The position numbers were made by a program, and so were the translations under genes. Shown one piece after another: positions 1 to 8,586 of a stretch of DNA of 64,000 nt. This DNA is from Pseudomonadota bacterium (lineage in GTDB: Bacteria > Desulfobacterota > Desulfovibrionia > Desulfovibrionales > Desulfovibrionaceae). The notes under the pieces are model-generated. The model saw only the letters and a program-made list of their open reading frames with translations. It was not told the origin of the DNA and made no database searches. Position 1 is the first letter of the stretch, and every line of letters starts with the position of its first letter. The stretch lies in the NCBI GenBank assembly GCA_023460395.1, contig JAEWQB010000018.1, positions 1 through 64,000 of the forward strand, in the 5' to 3' direction.

Positions 1-130
1 GGAAAGGCGTTCTATGCAAATCGCGTCGGCACGTCAAGGACCAAACTCACTTTTTCATGAAATACTTACGCCTCTTCCTCCACCTTCCCCGCCAGCCCTT
101 GCGCCACGGGGGATTCTTGCCAGACTCCGG
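1..130 (+). promoter_or_regulatory. Possible partial cobalamin riboswitch upstream of cobT
   Basis: The leader of a cobalamin-synthesis gene is a natural place for a B12 riboswitch. TGCAAATC at 15-22, GCCAC at 103-107 and GCCAGACTCC at 119-128 resemble pieces of the conserved core and the B12 box, in the expected order. The box is a poor match, the middle segment does not follow the consensus, and the 5' part would be cut by the window edge. The call is weak and rests on context as much as on sequence. Confidence 0.22.
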
Positions 131-186
131 GGATGGAGATACAGTTCGCCCCCCACGTGATCGAACCAGCTAAGAAAGGACTTTCC

Positions 187-1266
187 ATGGAACATCAGTT
201 TAGCGCAGCCATACAATCCATTATACCGGTTGATGGCAGCCTCTCTTCTGAGGCGCAAACCCATCTGGATAACCTCACCAAACCCAAAGGCAGCCTCGGA
301 CGGCTGGAGGAACTGGCCCAACGCATCTTTTGCGTGCAGCAGGGACAGCGCCCCCTCTGCGCTGATCCGGCCCGTATATATACCATTGCGGGCGACCATG
401 GCGTGACTGCGGAAGGGGTGTCGCTTTTCCCCAAGGAAGTCACCCGGCAAATGGTGCTCAACTTCCTCAATGACGGCGCAGGAATAAATGTATTAGCCAA
501 AACTGTCGGCGCGGACTTGCTGGTTGTGGACGCGGGCTGCGCAGGCGGCCCCTATCCAGAACATCCCAAGCTTATCCAGCGGAAGATTGCCGAGGGAACA
601 GAGAACATAGCGCTTGGCTCTGCCATGAGCCGCGAAGGATGTCTCGCCGCCCTGCTGCTGGGTATGGAACTTGCGGACACTGCCGCCGCCGAAGGGTACC
701 GCACCGTGGCGACTGGAGAAATGGGCATATCCAACACCACCCCTGCCACTGCGCTTTATAGCGCGTATCTGGGTTTGGACCCCGCAGCCATCACAGGTGC
801 GGGAACCGGGCTTACCACTGATGGCATTGCACACAAGACGGCTGTCATCCGCCGCGCTCTGCAAACAAACCGCGCAGCCGTGGAATCTGGAGACGCCGTG
901 GACATCCTTGCCGCGCTGGGAGGATATGAAATCGCCGCGCTTGCCGGTCTTATCCTCGGTGCAGCCCGCAATCGCCTTATTGTTTTGGTGGACGGATTCA
1001 TCTCCACCGCGGCCTACACCGCAGCGCTACGCATCTGCCCGCATGTGAGCGGCTACGCCTTCTTCTCTCACGCCTCAGCGGAACAGGGGCATTCCACTAT
1101 TCTCACGGCACTGGACAGCGCCCCCCTGTTGCATCTGGGCCTGCGCCTTGGCGAAGGAACCGGCGCGGCCCTCACGCTGTTCTTACTGCGTGCCGCCTGC
1201 AACATTTTCAACGACATGGCGACGTTCAGCGATGCCGGGGTGGCGAAGGGTAGCAATATTCCCTAA
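187..1266 (+). CDS. cobT: Nicotinate-nucleotide:dimethylbenzimidazole phosphoribosyltransferase CobT
   Basis: The 359-residue protein matches CobT along its length. CobT moves phosphoribose from nicotinate mononucleotide to dimethylbenzimidazole, making the alpha-ribazole phosphate used for the lower ligand of cobalamin. The N-terminal block LTKPKGSLGRLEELA, the nucleotide-site segment TIAGDHGVTAEGVS and the C-terminal GLRLGEGTGAAL carry family signatures; the Glu of the last one (about residue 323) is the expected catalytic base. I chose ATG 187 because AAGGA lies just upstream; an in-frame ATG at 133 would add 18 residues unlike the family. It is transcribed away from the Rnf operon and no other cobalamin gene is visible. 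Confidence 0.95.
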   Translation: MEHQFSAAIQSIIPVDGSLSSEAQTHLDNLTKPKGSLGRLEELAQRIFCVQQGQRPLCADPARIYTIAGDHGVTAEGVSLFPKEVTRQMVLNFLNDGAGINVLAKTVGADLLVVDAGCAGGPYPEHPKLIQRKIAEGTENIALGSAMSREGCLAALLLGMELADTAAAEGYRTVATGEMGISNTTPATALYSAYLGLDPAAITGAGTGLTTDGIAHKTAVIRRALQTNRAAVESGDAVDILAALGGYEIAALAGLILGAARNRLIVLVDGFISTAAYTAALRICPHVSGYAFFSHASAEQGHSTILTALDSAPLLHLGLRLGEGTGAALTLFLLRAACNIFNDMATFSDAGVAKGSNIP

Positions 1267-1312
1267 TACCATGCCACGTGCGGCGGCCTCGCGCCCGCTG
1301 CCCATTCATCCT

Positions 1313-1342
1313 AAAAAAAGCCGCCCCCTGCGGGGCGGCTTT
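1313..1342 (-). terminator. Rho-independent terminator of the rnf-apbE operon
   Basis: An 11-bp perfect stem (1317-1327 with 1332-1342) and a 4-nt loop are followed on the minus strand by seven T. It sits 22 bp past the apbE stop codon. On the plus strand it has only three T, so it may also stop cobT transcripts weakly. Confidence 0.9.
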
Positions 1343-1364
1343 CATGGAACATATCTCAGGGGTA

Positions 1365-2378
1365 TTACCCCCAGCGGTGCGAGGCGAACCGTTCTCCCGT
1401 GCGGGAGATAATGAATGCCTCACGTTCCGGCATGCTATTGATAAACTGCAACCCCTTGCGGGCCTGCATAATACTCACGGCTGTGGACAATGCGTCTGCC
1501 TCCATGACCGACGGGGCAGTGATGGACACAGACGCCACGGCATTGGGGCTTTTTCCCGTAGCCGGACTGATGAGATGCGAGAATAGGTGCTGCTTATCGT
1601 AGAACACCTGATACCCGCCGGAGGTGGCAATGGCTCCGGTACGCATGGAAATCACGGCAATGGGGTCTGTGCTTCCCGTGGGATCTTGAATGGCAATGGT
1701 CCAAGGAGTTCCCTTGGCTTTTTCCCCCATGGTGCGGATATCGCCCCCTGCGTTGATCATGTGGCTGGTGGCCCCATGCGCGGCAAGAATGGCGGACGCT
1801 TTATCCACAATATATCCCTTCGCTATACCGTCCAGCGTGATGCCCATTCCCTCGCGTCCCAAGCGCACATTGCGTCCCGAAACAGCAAGGGCCGTATGGT
1901 CCACCAAAGACAGCGCGTGCTGAAGCTCCGCCTCCGAAATATCCAGTGCCCCTTCCCGGTTCTGTTTGGCATGGAGCAGGTCCACCACAGGCAACACCGT
2001 GATATCAAAGGCATGATCGGAAAGCGAACCGAACCGCTGGGCACGGTAGAGCACTTCCGCAAGTTCGGAAGGAATGCCGGAGACTTTGCCATCCACATTC
2101 AGGGCCGACACAGGCGAAGCCGGATCGAAACGGGAAAGCACGCGTTCAAGGCGGGCGATTTCATCAAATGCCCGCCCCACGGCTTCCTCTCCTTGCGTCT
2201 GTGAAGCGTGCATCGCGGTAATGGTAACAATGGTGCCCATCATAAGACGGGTTTGATGCACCGACTGTTCCTTGTCCACGCGCGCAGCACGGGCTACCAC
2301 AGGCAGCGCGCTGTTAACTGCGGCTCCCAGACCCAGCAGGCCGCAGGCTGCGAGGAACTGGCGACGGTTGGTATGCAT
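1365..2378 (-). CDS. apbE: FAD:protein FMN transferase ApbE
   Basis: The 337-residue protein belongs to the ApbE family, which attaches FMN through a phosphoester bond to a threonine in the RnfG and RnfD/NqrB-type subunits on the periplasmic side. The N terminus NRRQFLAACGLLGLG has a twin arginine and a hydrophobic stretch, suggesting Tat or lipoprotein-type export. Family blocks seen are MMGTIVTITA, the substrate loop DGIAKGYIVDKA, and NAGGDIRTMG. It is the last gene of the rnf operon, 12 bp after rnfB, and so is almost certainly the flavinylating enzyme for this complex. GGAGCGAAG precedes the ATG. Confidence 0.93.
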   Translation of the reverse strand: MHTNRRQFLAACGLLGLGAAVNSALPVVARAARVDKEQSVHQTRLMMGTIVTITAMHASQTQGEEAVGRAFDEIARLERVLSRFDPASPVSALNVDGKVSGIPSELAEVLYRAQRFGSLSDHAFDITVLPVVDLLHAKQNREGALDISEAELQHALSLVDHTALAVSGRNVRLGREGMGITLDGIAKGYIVDKASAILAAHGATSHMINAGGDIRTMGEKAKGTPWTIAIQDPTGSTDPIAVISMRTGAIATSGGYQVFYDKQHLFSHLISPATGKSPNAVASVSITAPSVMEADALSTAVSIMQARKGLQFINSMPEREAFIISRTGERFASHRWG

Positions 2379-2390
2379 AACTTCGCTCCT

Positions 2391-3266
2391 TTAGGCCGTG
2401 GCCTGAGGCTGTTCAGCAGCCGCTGCGGCAGCGGCAATGGTCTGCTCACGCAGCGACACGCCATTGGGGCACATGAGCCGCAGAATATTGCGCGGACACG
2501 CCTCCACACACGCTTCCGCGCATTCCGGCCCATAGGCCAGACACGCCATCTGATCGATGTGGATTTTTCCACCTTGGTGTGAAATAGCGTTGGCGGGGCA
2601 CCGTTTGACGCACTTGCCGCAGTTGATACACCCGGCCTCGCACACGTTCATTACGTCTTTCATCTTATCCTGCGTAGAGCAAAAAACCTGAACACGAGCG
2701 CGTTTGGGGATAAGTTCCAGAATGCCGTTGGGGCATACGGTCACACAAGCACCGCAGGCTACGCAGGCATCCGGATCAATCCGAACCAGACCGTTTTCCA
2801 CATGCATGGCGTGGAAGTTACACACGGCAACGCAGTCTCCATAGCCTAGGCAGGAAAACCGGCAGGCGTCGGGACCATCTTCCACCAAAGCGGCTGCCGC
2901 ACAACTGGGCAGACCGTCATATACATACCGTTTACCAACCTTCCCCTCGTCCTTCACACAACGGCGGAAAGAGACTTGAGGTTCAGTGTTGCCGGAAGCC
3001 TTACCGGAAAGCTCGCCCACCTTGGCGGCAACGGCTGGCCCACCGGCGCAGCACAGCCCGGCAGGGACCGCAGGGTCTTGAATTACAGCGGCCGCATACG
3101 CGTCGCACCCGGCAAAGCCGCATCCACCGCAGTTAGCGCCGGGCAGCGCTTCGGAAACGGCTTCCACGCGCGGGTCTTCTTCCACGTAAAACACGCGGGA
3201 AGCCACAGCAAGCACTACCGAGGCCAACAAGCCCAGTGCGAGCAAAGAAAGCACTGATGTAAGCAT
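2391..3266 (-). CDS. rnfB: Rnf complex subunit RnfB, polyferredoxin
   Basis: RnfB is the membrane-anchored cytoplasmic iron-sulfur subunit that exchanges electrons with ferredoxin. Residues 1-25 form one membrane helix. The RnfB-type motif CGGCGFAGC follows, then several [4Fe-4S] sites, including CVACGACVTVCP and CINCGKCVKRCP, and a last Cys cluster near CAEACVEACP. The 291-residue length is that of the longer anaerobe-type RnfB. The C terminus is an Ala/Gln-rich tail without a domain. AAGGAT precedes the ATG. It lies between rnfA and apbE. Confidence 0.95.
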   Translation of the reverse strand: MLTSVLSLLALGLLASVVLAVASRVFYVEEDPRVEAVSEALPGANCGGCGFAGCDAYAAAVIQDPAVPAGLCCAGGPAVAAKVGELSGKASGNTEPQVSFRRCVKDEGKVGKRYVYDGLPSCAAAALVEDGPDACRFSCLGYGDCVAVCNFHAMHVENGLVRIDPDACVACGACVTVCPNGILELIPKRARVQVFCSTQDKMKDVMNVCEAGCINCGKCVKRCPANAISHQGGKIHIDQMACLAYGPECAEACVEACPRNILRLMCPNGVSLREQTIAAAAAAAEQPQATA

Positions 3267-3330
3267 ACTGCTATCCTTATGGGTTTACCCCATGCAGGGG
3301 TCAATTACCGCAAGTGCATATCGGCCTTGC

Positions 3331-3906
3331 CTAGATCATTCCCGCAAATGCCATGAAGGACATGGACATGATGCCCGCCAGAACCAGTGCGGCGGGAACA
3401 CCCTTCATGGACAGGGGCAGACGGGATATTTCCAGCCGTTCGCGGATAGCCGCGAGCAGCACCAGTGCCAGCAAAAAGCCGAGGCCGGTGGCAAAGGCGT
3501 AGTAGGTGCCCGTGCCTAGATCATACCCTTCGCGCTGCACCACAATAGCCACCCCCAACACCGCGCAGTTCGTGGTGATGAGGGGCAGGAAGATGCCAAG
3601 CGAGTTATACAGCGGTGGAACAGCCTTCTTCAGGAACATTTCCACCAACTGTACGAGAGCCGCGATGACAAGGATAAACATGATGGTTTGCAAATACCCA
3701 AGGTCCAGCGGCACCAGCACATACTCCTGAATGAGCCATGTGATGGGTGTGGCGATGATCATAACGAATATGACCGCCGCTCCCATGCCGATGGAAACGC
3801 CCTTTTCCTTGGAACATCCAAGATAAGGGCACTGCCCCAGATATTGGGCAAGCACCACGTTGTTGACGAAAACCGCTGAGATGAGGAGCAGGAAGTATTC
3901 CATCAT
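3331..3906 (-). CDS. rnfA: Rnf complex membrane subunit RnfA
   Basis: The 191-residue, six-helix membrane protein is of the RnfA/NqrE family, which with its inverted twin RnfE forms the ion-translocating core and binds a [2Fe-2S] centre through paired Cys residues. NNVVLAQYLGQCP in the first helix and ITTNCAVLGVA near residue 110 carry these Cys. I took ATG 3906 with GGAGG eight bases upstream; a TTG two codons earlier is less likely. It follows rnfE by 12 bp and precedes rnfB by 64 bp, where a small hairpin (ACCCC/GGGGT) lies. Confidence 0.94.
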   Translation of the reverse strand: MMEYFLLLISAVFVNNVVLAQYLGQCPYLGCSKEKGVSIGMGAAVIFVMIIATPITWLIQEYVLVPLDLGYLQTIMFILVIAALVQLVEMFLKKAVPPLYNSLGIFLPLITTNCAVLGVAIVVQREGYDLGTGTYYAFATGLGFLLALVLLAAIRERLEISRLPLSMKGVPAALVLAGIMSMSFMAFAGMI

Positions 3907-3918
3907 GGACAAGCCCTC

Positions 3919-4593
3919 CTATTCCCGGCCCATGGCGCAGCCGCGACAAGACTCGCAACCCGGCACGGGGTTTTCCGCCGGCGTTTCGCCACGGCGTTTT
4001 GCCTGCAGAATGCTCATAAAGTTCATGGCTCCCAGCAGCAGCCCCAGCGTGACGAAGGCACCGGGAGCTTCAACCATGAAGTGGATGGGCTTATAGCTAC
4101 CGCCCAGCACCGTATGGCCAAACAGCGTTCCCAGACCCAGCACCTCACGCAGGCCACCCAGAAAGGTCAGGGCCAGCGTGTATCCCACGCCTATGCCCAG
4201 CCCATCGGCGATGGAAAGGTGCACCGGGTTTTTGCCCGCAAAGGCTTCGGCACGCCCAAGGATAATGCAGTTCACCACAATCAGGGGCACGAAGATGCCC
4301 AACTGCTGATATAGGGGGTACGTGTACGCTTGCATGAGCAACTCCACAGCAACCACCAGCGATGCGGCGATGGCTATGTAGCAAGCGATACGGACTTTTT
4401 TAGGAATAATATTGCGAATTAACGAGATCACGGCGTTGGACAGCGTCAACACGAAAATGACCGCCAATCCCATGCCAAGCCCGTTATCCGCCGATTTCGT
4501 CACAGCGAGCGTGGGGCAAAGCCCCAGCATTAGCCGGAACGGGGGCAGTTCAGCCCACAGGCCCTTGGAAAACTCTTTCCACATGCTGGCCAT
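3919..4593 (-). CDS. rnfE: Rnf complex membrane subunit RnfE
   Basis: A 224-residue multi-helix membrane protein, paralogous to RnfA. LRLMLGLCPTLAVTKSADNG-type wording near the N terminus and VNCIILGRAEAFA in the middle carry the conserved Cys of the family. The start at 4593 is set by AAAGGAG six bases upstream; an in-frame ATG at 4632 would overlap rnfG and adds residues unlike RnfE. The C terminus has an extra Cys pair (CESCRGC), which I do not recall from textbook RnfE. It belongs to the rnf operon and acts in the cytoplasmic membrane. Confidence 0.94.
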   Translation of the reverse strand: MASMWKEFSKGLWAELPPFRLMLGLCPTLAVTKSADNGLGMGLAVIFVLTLSNAVISLIRNIIPKKVRIACYIAIAASLVVAVELLMQAYTYPLYQQLGIFVPLIVVNCIILGRAEAFAGKNPVHLSIADGLGIGVGYTLALTFLGGLREVLGLGTLFGHTVLGGSYKPIHFMVEAPGAFVTLGLLLGAMNFMSILQAKRRGETPAENPVPGCESCRGCAMGRE

Positions 4594-4622
4594 TGTTTTC
4601 TCCTTTAACGGCACACGACCGG

Positions 4623-5201
4623 CTAGTTCCAAGTGCTCACGGTTTCAGACTTAAGCGCCTGATACACCTTCGCCGCGTTCTGCACCGCCGCAACAACCCC
4701 TCCACTGGAGATGGTAGCCCCGGAAAGAGCATCTATCTGCCCACCTTTGGACTTCAGATCGACACTCATGGGCTGCTTGCGGAACTGCTTGGTGAACGAC
4801 GTTTCCGTCACGCGGGTGCCAAGGCCCGGCGTTTCCTTCATAGTGGTCACGCCTATACCCGCGAGGGTGTCGTCTTTCACGTTGAAACCGACGATAACGC
4901 CAATGTCGCCGCCAAAACCGCCACCAAAATCCTCAATGGCTACAGCCACCAGTTTACCACCTTTGATGGAAGGAAATACATTGATCTCTTTCCCGGTGGC
5001 AGGATTGATGAACTTTTTACGGTCGGCGAGAGGATCGTTTTCACTGTCCGCAAAGACCTGCCGGATGGCTGGCCCCTGCACGTAGGTGAGCACCTGTTCC
5101 TCAATGGCGGGAGCGGTCAGTTGCTTAAGGTAGGAGAGGCAAAATCCAGACAAGGAGCAGATGGTCGAAAGCACCACTATCATTTTGATGATTTCACGCA
5201 T
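4623..5201 (-). CDS. rnfG: Rnf complex flavoprotein subunit RnfG
   Basis: RnfG has one N-terminal membrane helix and a periplasmic FMN-binding domain. The flavinylation motif is visible as SGATISSGG near residue 160, where the Thr is the attachment point used by ApbE. The ETPGLGTRV motif typical of the family is also present. At 192 residues the length is normal. It lies 3 bp after rnfD. With apbE at the operon end, the covalent-flavin part of the complex is complete. Confidence 0.94.
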   Translation of the reverse strand: MREIIKMIVVLSTICSLSGFCLSYLKQLTAPAIEEQVLTYVQGPAIRQVFADSENDPLADRKKFINPATGKEINVFPSIKGGKLVAVAIEDFGGGFGGDIGVIVGFNVKDDTLAGIGVTTMKETPGLGTRVTETSFTKQFRKQPMSVDLKSKGGQIDALSGATISSGGVVAAVQNAAKVYQALKSETVSTWN

Positions 5202-5204
5202 GAC

Positions 5205-6164
5205 TTACCTCGCTCCGAATGGTTTGGGCCTGATAAGGTCCACCAACGGACTGACCATATTGGCAAGCAGAATCGCAAACATGGTACCGTCGGGATATTT
5301 ACCGTAGGTACGGATAAGAATCACCAACACCCCACCGATAATCCCATACACGAGGCCGGAAATAAGCCCGCTGGGCGACGAGGAGGAGTCCGTCATCAGG
5401 AAGAATGCCGCAAGCATGGTGGAGCCGGTCAGCAAGTGGAACACGGGGCTGGCGTAGAGCGAGGGGTCCATCAGGTAGTAGACGGAACCAAGCCCCAGCA
5501 CGCCAATGATGAACCCCACCGGAATCTGCCACTGAATGGTTCCGCGCAGAAGCAGGTATATGCCGCCAAGCAGCAGCGCTCCTACCTGAACGGCACCCAA
5601 CGCGCCAAGCTGATCACCGGAAAGCAGCGCGGGGACGGTGAAATCCGCCGCATACTGCGCACCGAAATACTTAAGCTGGGTGAGCGGGTTTACCATTTCA
5701 ATATTCAGCATGGTGGCGTTGGGGTCCACAAAAAGCGGCCACGAGATACGGCAAAACGCCCAGCCCACAGCGGGGCCGACAACGGGAGAGCCGCCCAGAT
5801 CGCCGAACACGTGCTTGCCCAAAATCATGGTCACCGCGGAGCCGACCATAACCAGCCACCACGGCGCGCCAGCCGGGAGCAAAAAGGCGAACAGCAAACC
5901 GCAAACCACGGCGTGCAGATCGTCCACCACGATCTCCCGGTCCATAAGCCGGGTGACAAGCGCTTCAGTCACCACCGCAGTTGCCACGGCAAGGGCCATA
6001 ACCCGTGCCGCTTCCATACCGTACCAATACAACGCGCCCACCACAGCGGGAGCAAGCGCGATGAGGATGGTGCGCATTCTGCCCTGAATGCTCGCCCCGC
6101 AGTGGAAATGCGGAGCGGCCCCCACGGAAAGAACAGGCGCGCCCGGCAATATTTCATTGGCCAT
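5205..6164 (-). CDS. rnfD: Rnf complex membrane subunit RnfD
   Basis: A 319-residue multi-helix protein of the NqrB/RnfD family, which binds covalent FMN and riboflavin and forms part of the ion channel. LLTGSTMLAAFFLMTDSSSS near residue 250 is the FMN-Thr region followed by the conserved TD. FGDLGGSPVVGPAVGWAF is another family block. Its ATG overlaps the rnfC stop codon by one base (TAATG), so the two are translationally coupled. Confidence 0.94.
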   Translation of the reverse strand: MANEILPGAPVLSVGAAPHFHCGASIQGRMRTILIALAPAVVGALYWYGMEAARVMALAVATAVVTEALVTRLMDREIVVDDLHAVVCGLLFAFLLPAGAPWWLVMVGSAVTMILGKHVFGDLGGSPVVGPAVGWAFCRISWPLFVDPNATMLNIEMVNPLTQLKYFGAQYAADFTVPALLSGDQLGALGAVQVGALLLGGIYLLLRGTIQWQIPVGFIIGVLGLGSVYYLMDPSLYASPVFHLLTGSTMLAAFFLMTDSSSSPSGLISGLVYGIIGGVLVILIRTYGKYPDGTMFAILLANMVSPLVDLIRPKPFGAR

Positions 6165-7366
6165 TATGCTGCCCCCTCTTCACCCTGTAGGGCACAGGCA
6201 CCCACCTGCGCGTCCTTAAGGGCAATCATATGTTTGCCGAGACGAATGAGCTGCATCATGGGACGCCGTGCCGGGCAGTAGAACGTGCAAAGGCCACATT
6301 CCATGCAGGCACTGATATGCTGGACGGAACATTGCTCGAATTCACGGAATTCCACATAGCGCGTAATCAGGCTGGGCATAATCCGCGAGGGGCAATGGCG
6401 CACACATTCGCCGCAGTTGATGCATTGGCGGTGCGATACCGGCGCGAAGGTTCCCTTTTTAATCAGGACCACGCTCTGCGTGTTTTTGTTAATGCCGTGC
6501 ATGTAGTCCGCCGTGGCAAAACCACGCATGGGACCGCCCAGAATAATCGCGTCTCCCGCTTCCACGGAAAGCCCGGCATGTTCCAGCAAAGCATTCACAG
6601 GGGTGCCTACGACCACCTTGTAGTTTCTGCCCTGTACACAGACCACGGTTTCCGTCTGCGGCAGGCCGGTTTCGGCAACATGCCCCAGCATGTACAGCGT
6701 GTGCAGCGGCAACACGCGGTACCCAGAGCGATCACCGCGACCAGCGGCCTTGACTATAAGCTTTTCGTCCAGACTGTTGGGGTAGACCGGAGCCACATCC
6801 ATAGTTGGCAACCCGCCGATGTCGGCAGAGGAACCAGCGGCGCGGGCCAGCAGCATTGAGCCTGCGGGGGAAAGCTTTTTCAGCAGCGAAAGCCCTGCTT
6901 CCAACACGCTGGGGGCGTGCGCGAGCATGGCTTCAGCAAGAGTGATACCCGGTTCCGGGTTCAGTCCGTTGATGATGAGGGTTTCGCACCGTGCGATCAG
7001 AGGACGCGTGTCCACCCCCAGCGCTTTCAGGGCATCAGCCAGAGCGTCGCCCTCCAGCACGGACAGATCCACCGGAACCATGGCAGTCGGAGGGGTTTCC
7101 CCTTCCGCGGGTTCTGCGGGAGCCTGCGCCGTGACAGCTATGTACAGAGAAGTGGTATCCGCCACCACGCCAGCAATGCCGCAATGCATATCGCCAGTCT
7201 TGGCACTCTTATGCTCGGCAACAAGCTGTCCGGGGATAACGGCGGCCTTCTTTTTTACCGTTTTTGATTCATGTCCCTCAAGGGGAATACGCAATTCGGT
7301 CGGGACTGGCCCATCCAAAATGCCGCCCTTGTCACCACTCGTAAGGGAAAATAATGCGTTACTCAT
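6164..7366 (-). CDS. rnfC: RnfC-like subunit lacking the usual NADH/FMN-site loops
   Basis: RnfC is normally the cytoplasmic NADH-oxidising subunit of Rnf. This 400-residue protein keeps the C-terminal pair of [4Fe-4S] motifs (CINCGECVRHCP and CMECGLCTFYCP), the central VVVGTPVNALLEHAG-type fold and the GGPMRGF loop. At the place where family members carry the glycine-rich GGAGFPT loop, I read only ALGVDTRPLIARCETLIING. The next expected motif, NGAECEPY, is replaced by NGLNPEPG. Both loops shape the FMN/NADH site in the family as I know it. The subunit may therefore not use NADH. It lies 9 bp after the decaheme cytochrome gene. Confidence 0.9.
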   Translation of the reverse strand: MSNALFSLTSGDKGGILDGPVPTELRIPLEGHESKTVKKKAAVIPGQLVAEHKSAKTGDMHCGIAGVVADTTSLYIAVTAQAPAEPAEGETPPTAMVPVDLSVLEGDALADALKALGVDTRPLIARCETLIINGLNPEPGITLAEAMLAHAPSVLEAGLSLLKKLSPAGSMLLARAAGSSADIGGLPTMDVAPVYPNSLDEKLIVKAAGRGDRSGYRVLPLHTLYMLGHVAETGLPQTETVVCVQGRNYKVVVGTPVNALLEHAGLSVEAGDAIILGGPMRGFATADYMHGINKNTQSVVLIKKGTFAPVSHRQCINCGECVRHCPSRIMPSLITRYVEFREFEQCSVQHISACMECGLCTFYCPARRPMMQLIRLGKHMIALKDAQVGACALQGEEGAA

Positions 7367-7375
7367 AGCGATACC

Positions 7376-8143
7376 CTACTGGAAGTGGCATTGGCTGCAT
7401 TCGGTCTTCTGGTAAGGACCGGCACCCAATTCTTCGTGACAGCCCATGCAACTGGCGTGTAGCGCGGTCATCCGGCTGGGAATGACTTCGTTAACACTCT
7501 TGTCGCTGTGGCAGGAGGTGCATCGGGTAAACTGCTTGTCCAGCGTGCCCGCAGCCAATTGCTGCTTCTGGTCCACTTCGCCATGGCAGTCAGCACACCC
7601 CGCAAGCTCTTTATCAAACAGATCCTGATGGCATGTCTGGCATTTGGCGTGAACAGCATCGCGCAATGCGGGCATGGCTCCGTCAGCTTCAGACTGATGG
7701 CAATCCGCGCAGTTCGTCGGCTCCGGCTCGATGCTGGTGTCTTCGTGGTGACAGTCTGTGCAGGATGCGAGGTCTTTATGCATCTCGTGCCCCCAATCGT
7801 AGTTCTTGGCGAACTCCACATGATGGCAGGTCACACACTGCAAGTCTTTGGTGAAGGTAGCGGCATGCTCCTCCACCCAAATATCAGTGACATCAACCCC
7901 ATGGCAGCGCCCGCAGGAGAGAGGTTCCAAATCTCCCGGAGCGGCTTCGTGGTGACAGGTTTCACACGCAACACCGTAGTCCCGATTATGGGCCACATGA
8001 TTGAGAACGACCTTGCCGCCCGCGTTATCCATAAGCACGCGGACAGGGATCGCTTCCGACGGAGTCGGAGTCATGTAGCCAAAGAGGGCCACGGCTGCCA
8101 GAATACCGGTCAGCACGGCGATGGGAAAGTATCTCTTTGGCAA
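7376..8143 (-). CDS. dhcF: Rnf-associated periplasmic decaheme cytochrome c
   Basis: The 255-residue protein has an N-terminal hydrophobic signal or anchor (residues 6-24) and ten CXXCH heme-c motifs, many followed by a further His for bis-His ligation. It is the first gene of the rnf operon. Desulfovibrio Rnf operons, as I remember them, start with such a cytochrome (named DhcF in D. vulgaris), thought to link Rnf to the periplasmic cytochrome c3 pool. The start codon is TTG, preceded by GAGGAAGG; no ATG gives a complete signal peptide. The gene symbol is by analogy. Confidence 0.92.
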   Translation of the reverse strand: MPKRYFPIAVLTGILAAVALFGYMTPTPSEAIPVRVLMDNAGGKVVLNHVAHNRDYGVACETCHHEAAPGDLEPLSCGRCHGVDVTDIWVEEHAATFTKDLQCVTCHHVEFAKNYDWGHEMHKDLASCTDCHHEDTSIEPEPTNCADCHQSEADGAMPALRDAVHAKCQTCHQDLFDKELAGCADCHGEVDQKQQLAAGTLDKQFTRCTSCHSDKSVNEVIPSRMTALHASCMGCHEELGAGPYQKTECSQCHFQ

Positions 8144-8524
8144 AGTACACCTTCCTCAAAAATTGGTGGTTACCTAACTGTACGAATTGCGAAGGAATCT
8201 GTTGGCGCAGATTGATTTAGACCATTTTAGAAATTTTGAAAAGGTTAGGCACTTATTGGTGCGTAGGTTCACCCCCGCGAAGCTATCTTTCTTTTTTCAA
8301 AGGGTTATCGGGTGTGTGATTACTCAATCTCCCGAACAGCGCAAAAAATATTTTTACACAACCTGAGAACTTTTGTTTGTGAATAATCTAACATGGTGCT
8401 TTGCCTATCAAATTGGTCGGAAATTACGCTCTTTTCCACAGGGAATGCGCACCCCCCGCAACCGCAACTGACTACTTGCGTTTGCACCTCTGGAAAAAAA
8501 CATTTCCGCCTGCCTTCCCGTAAA
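8144..8524. other. Rnf operon upstream region, no gene
   Basis: The region lies between the decaheme cytochrome start and the xthA terminator. It should hold the rnf promoter. I see AT-rich stretches around 8220-8250 and 8335-8395, but no convincing -35/-10 pair, sigma54 site or operator. A frame of 73 codons here overlaps the terminator and shows no protein character. Confidence 0.5.
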
Positions 8525-8559
8525 ATACAAAACGGTCGCATCGGAAAACGATGCGACCG
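8525..8559 (-). terminator. Rho-independent terminator of xthA
   Basis: An 11-bp stem (8533-8543 with 8549-8559) and a 5-nt loop lie 28 bp past the xthA stop codon. On the minus strand it is followed by TTTTGTATTTT. Confidence 0.85.
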
Positions 8560-8586
8560 CCTGAAACCATGGGATATGAAAAACCG

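Noticed and set aside
4593..6281. A 562-codon plus-strand frame antisense to rnfE, rnfG and rnfD
   Set aside because: It lies fully opposite well-supported rnf genes and its translation is His/Gln/Arg-rich with no domain, as expected for a shadow of GC-rich coding sequence.
8320..8541. A 73-codon minus-strand frame between dhcF and xthA
   Set aside because: It starts inside the xthA terminator stem, has no ribosome site and no recognisable protein pattern.
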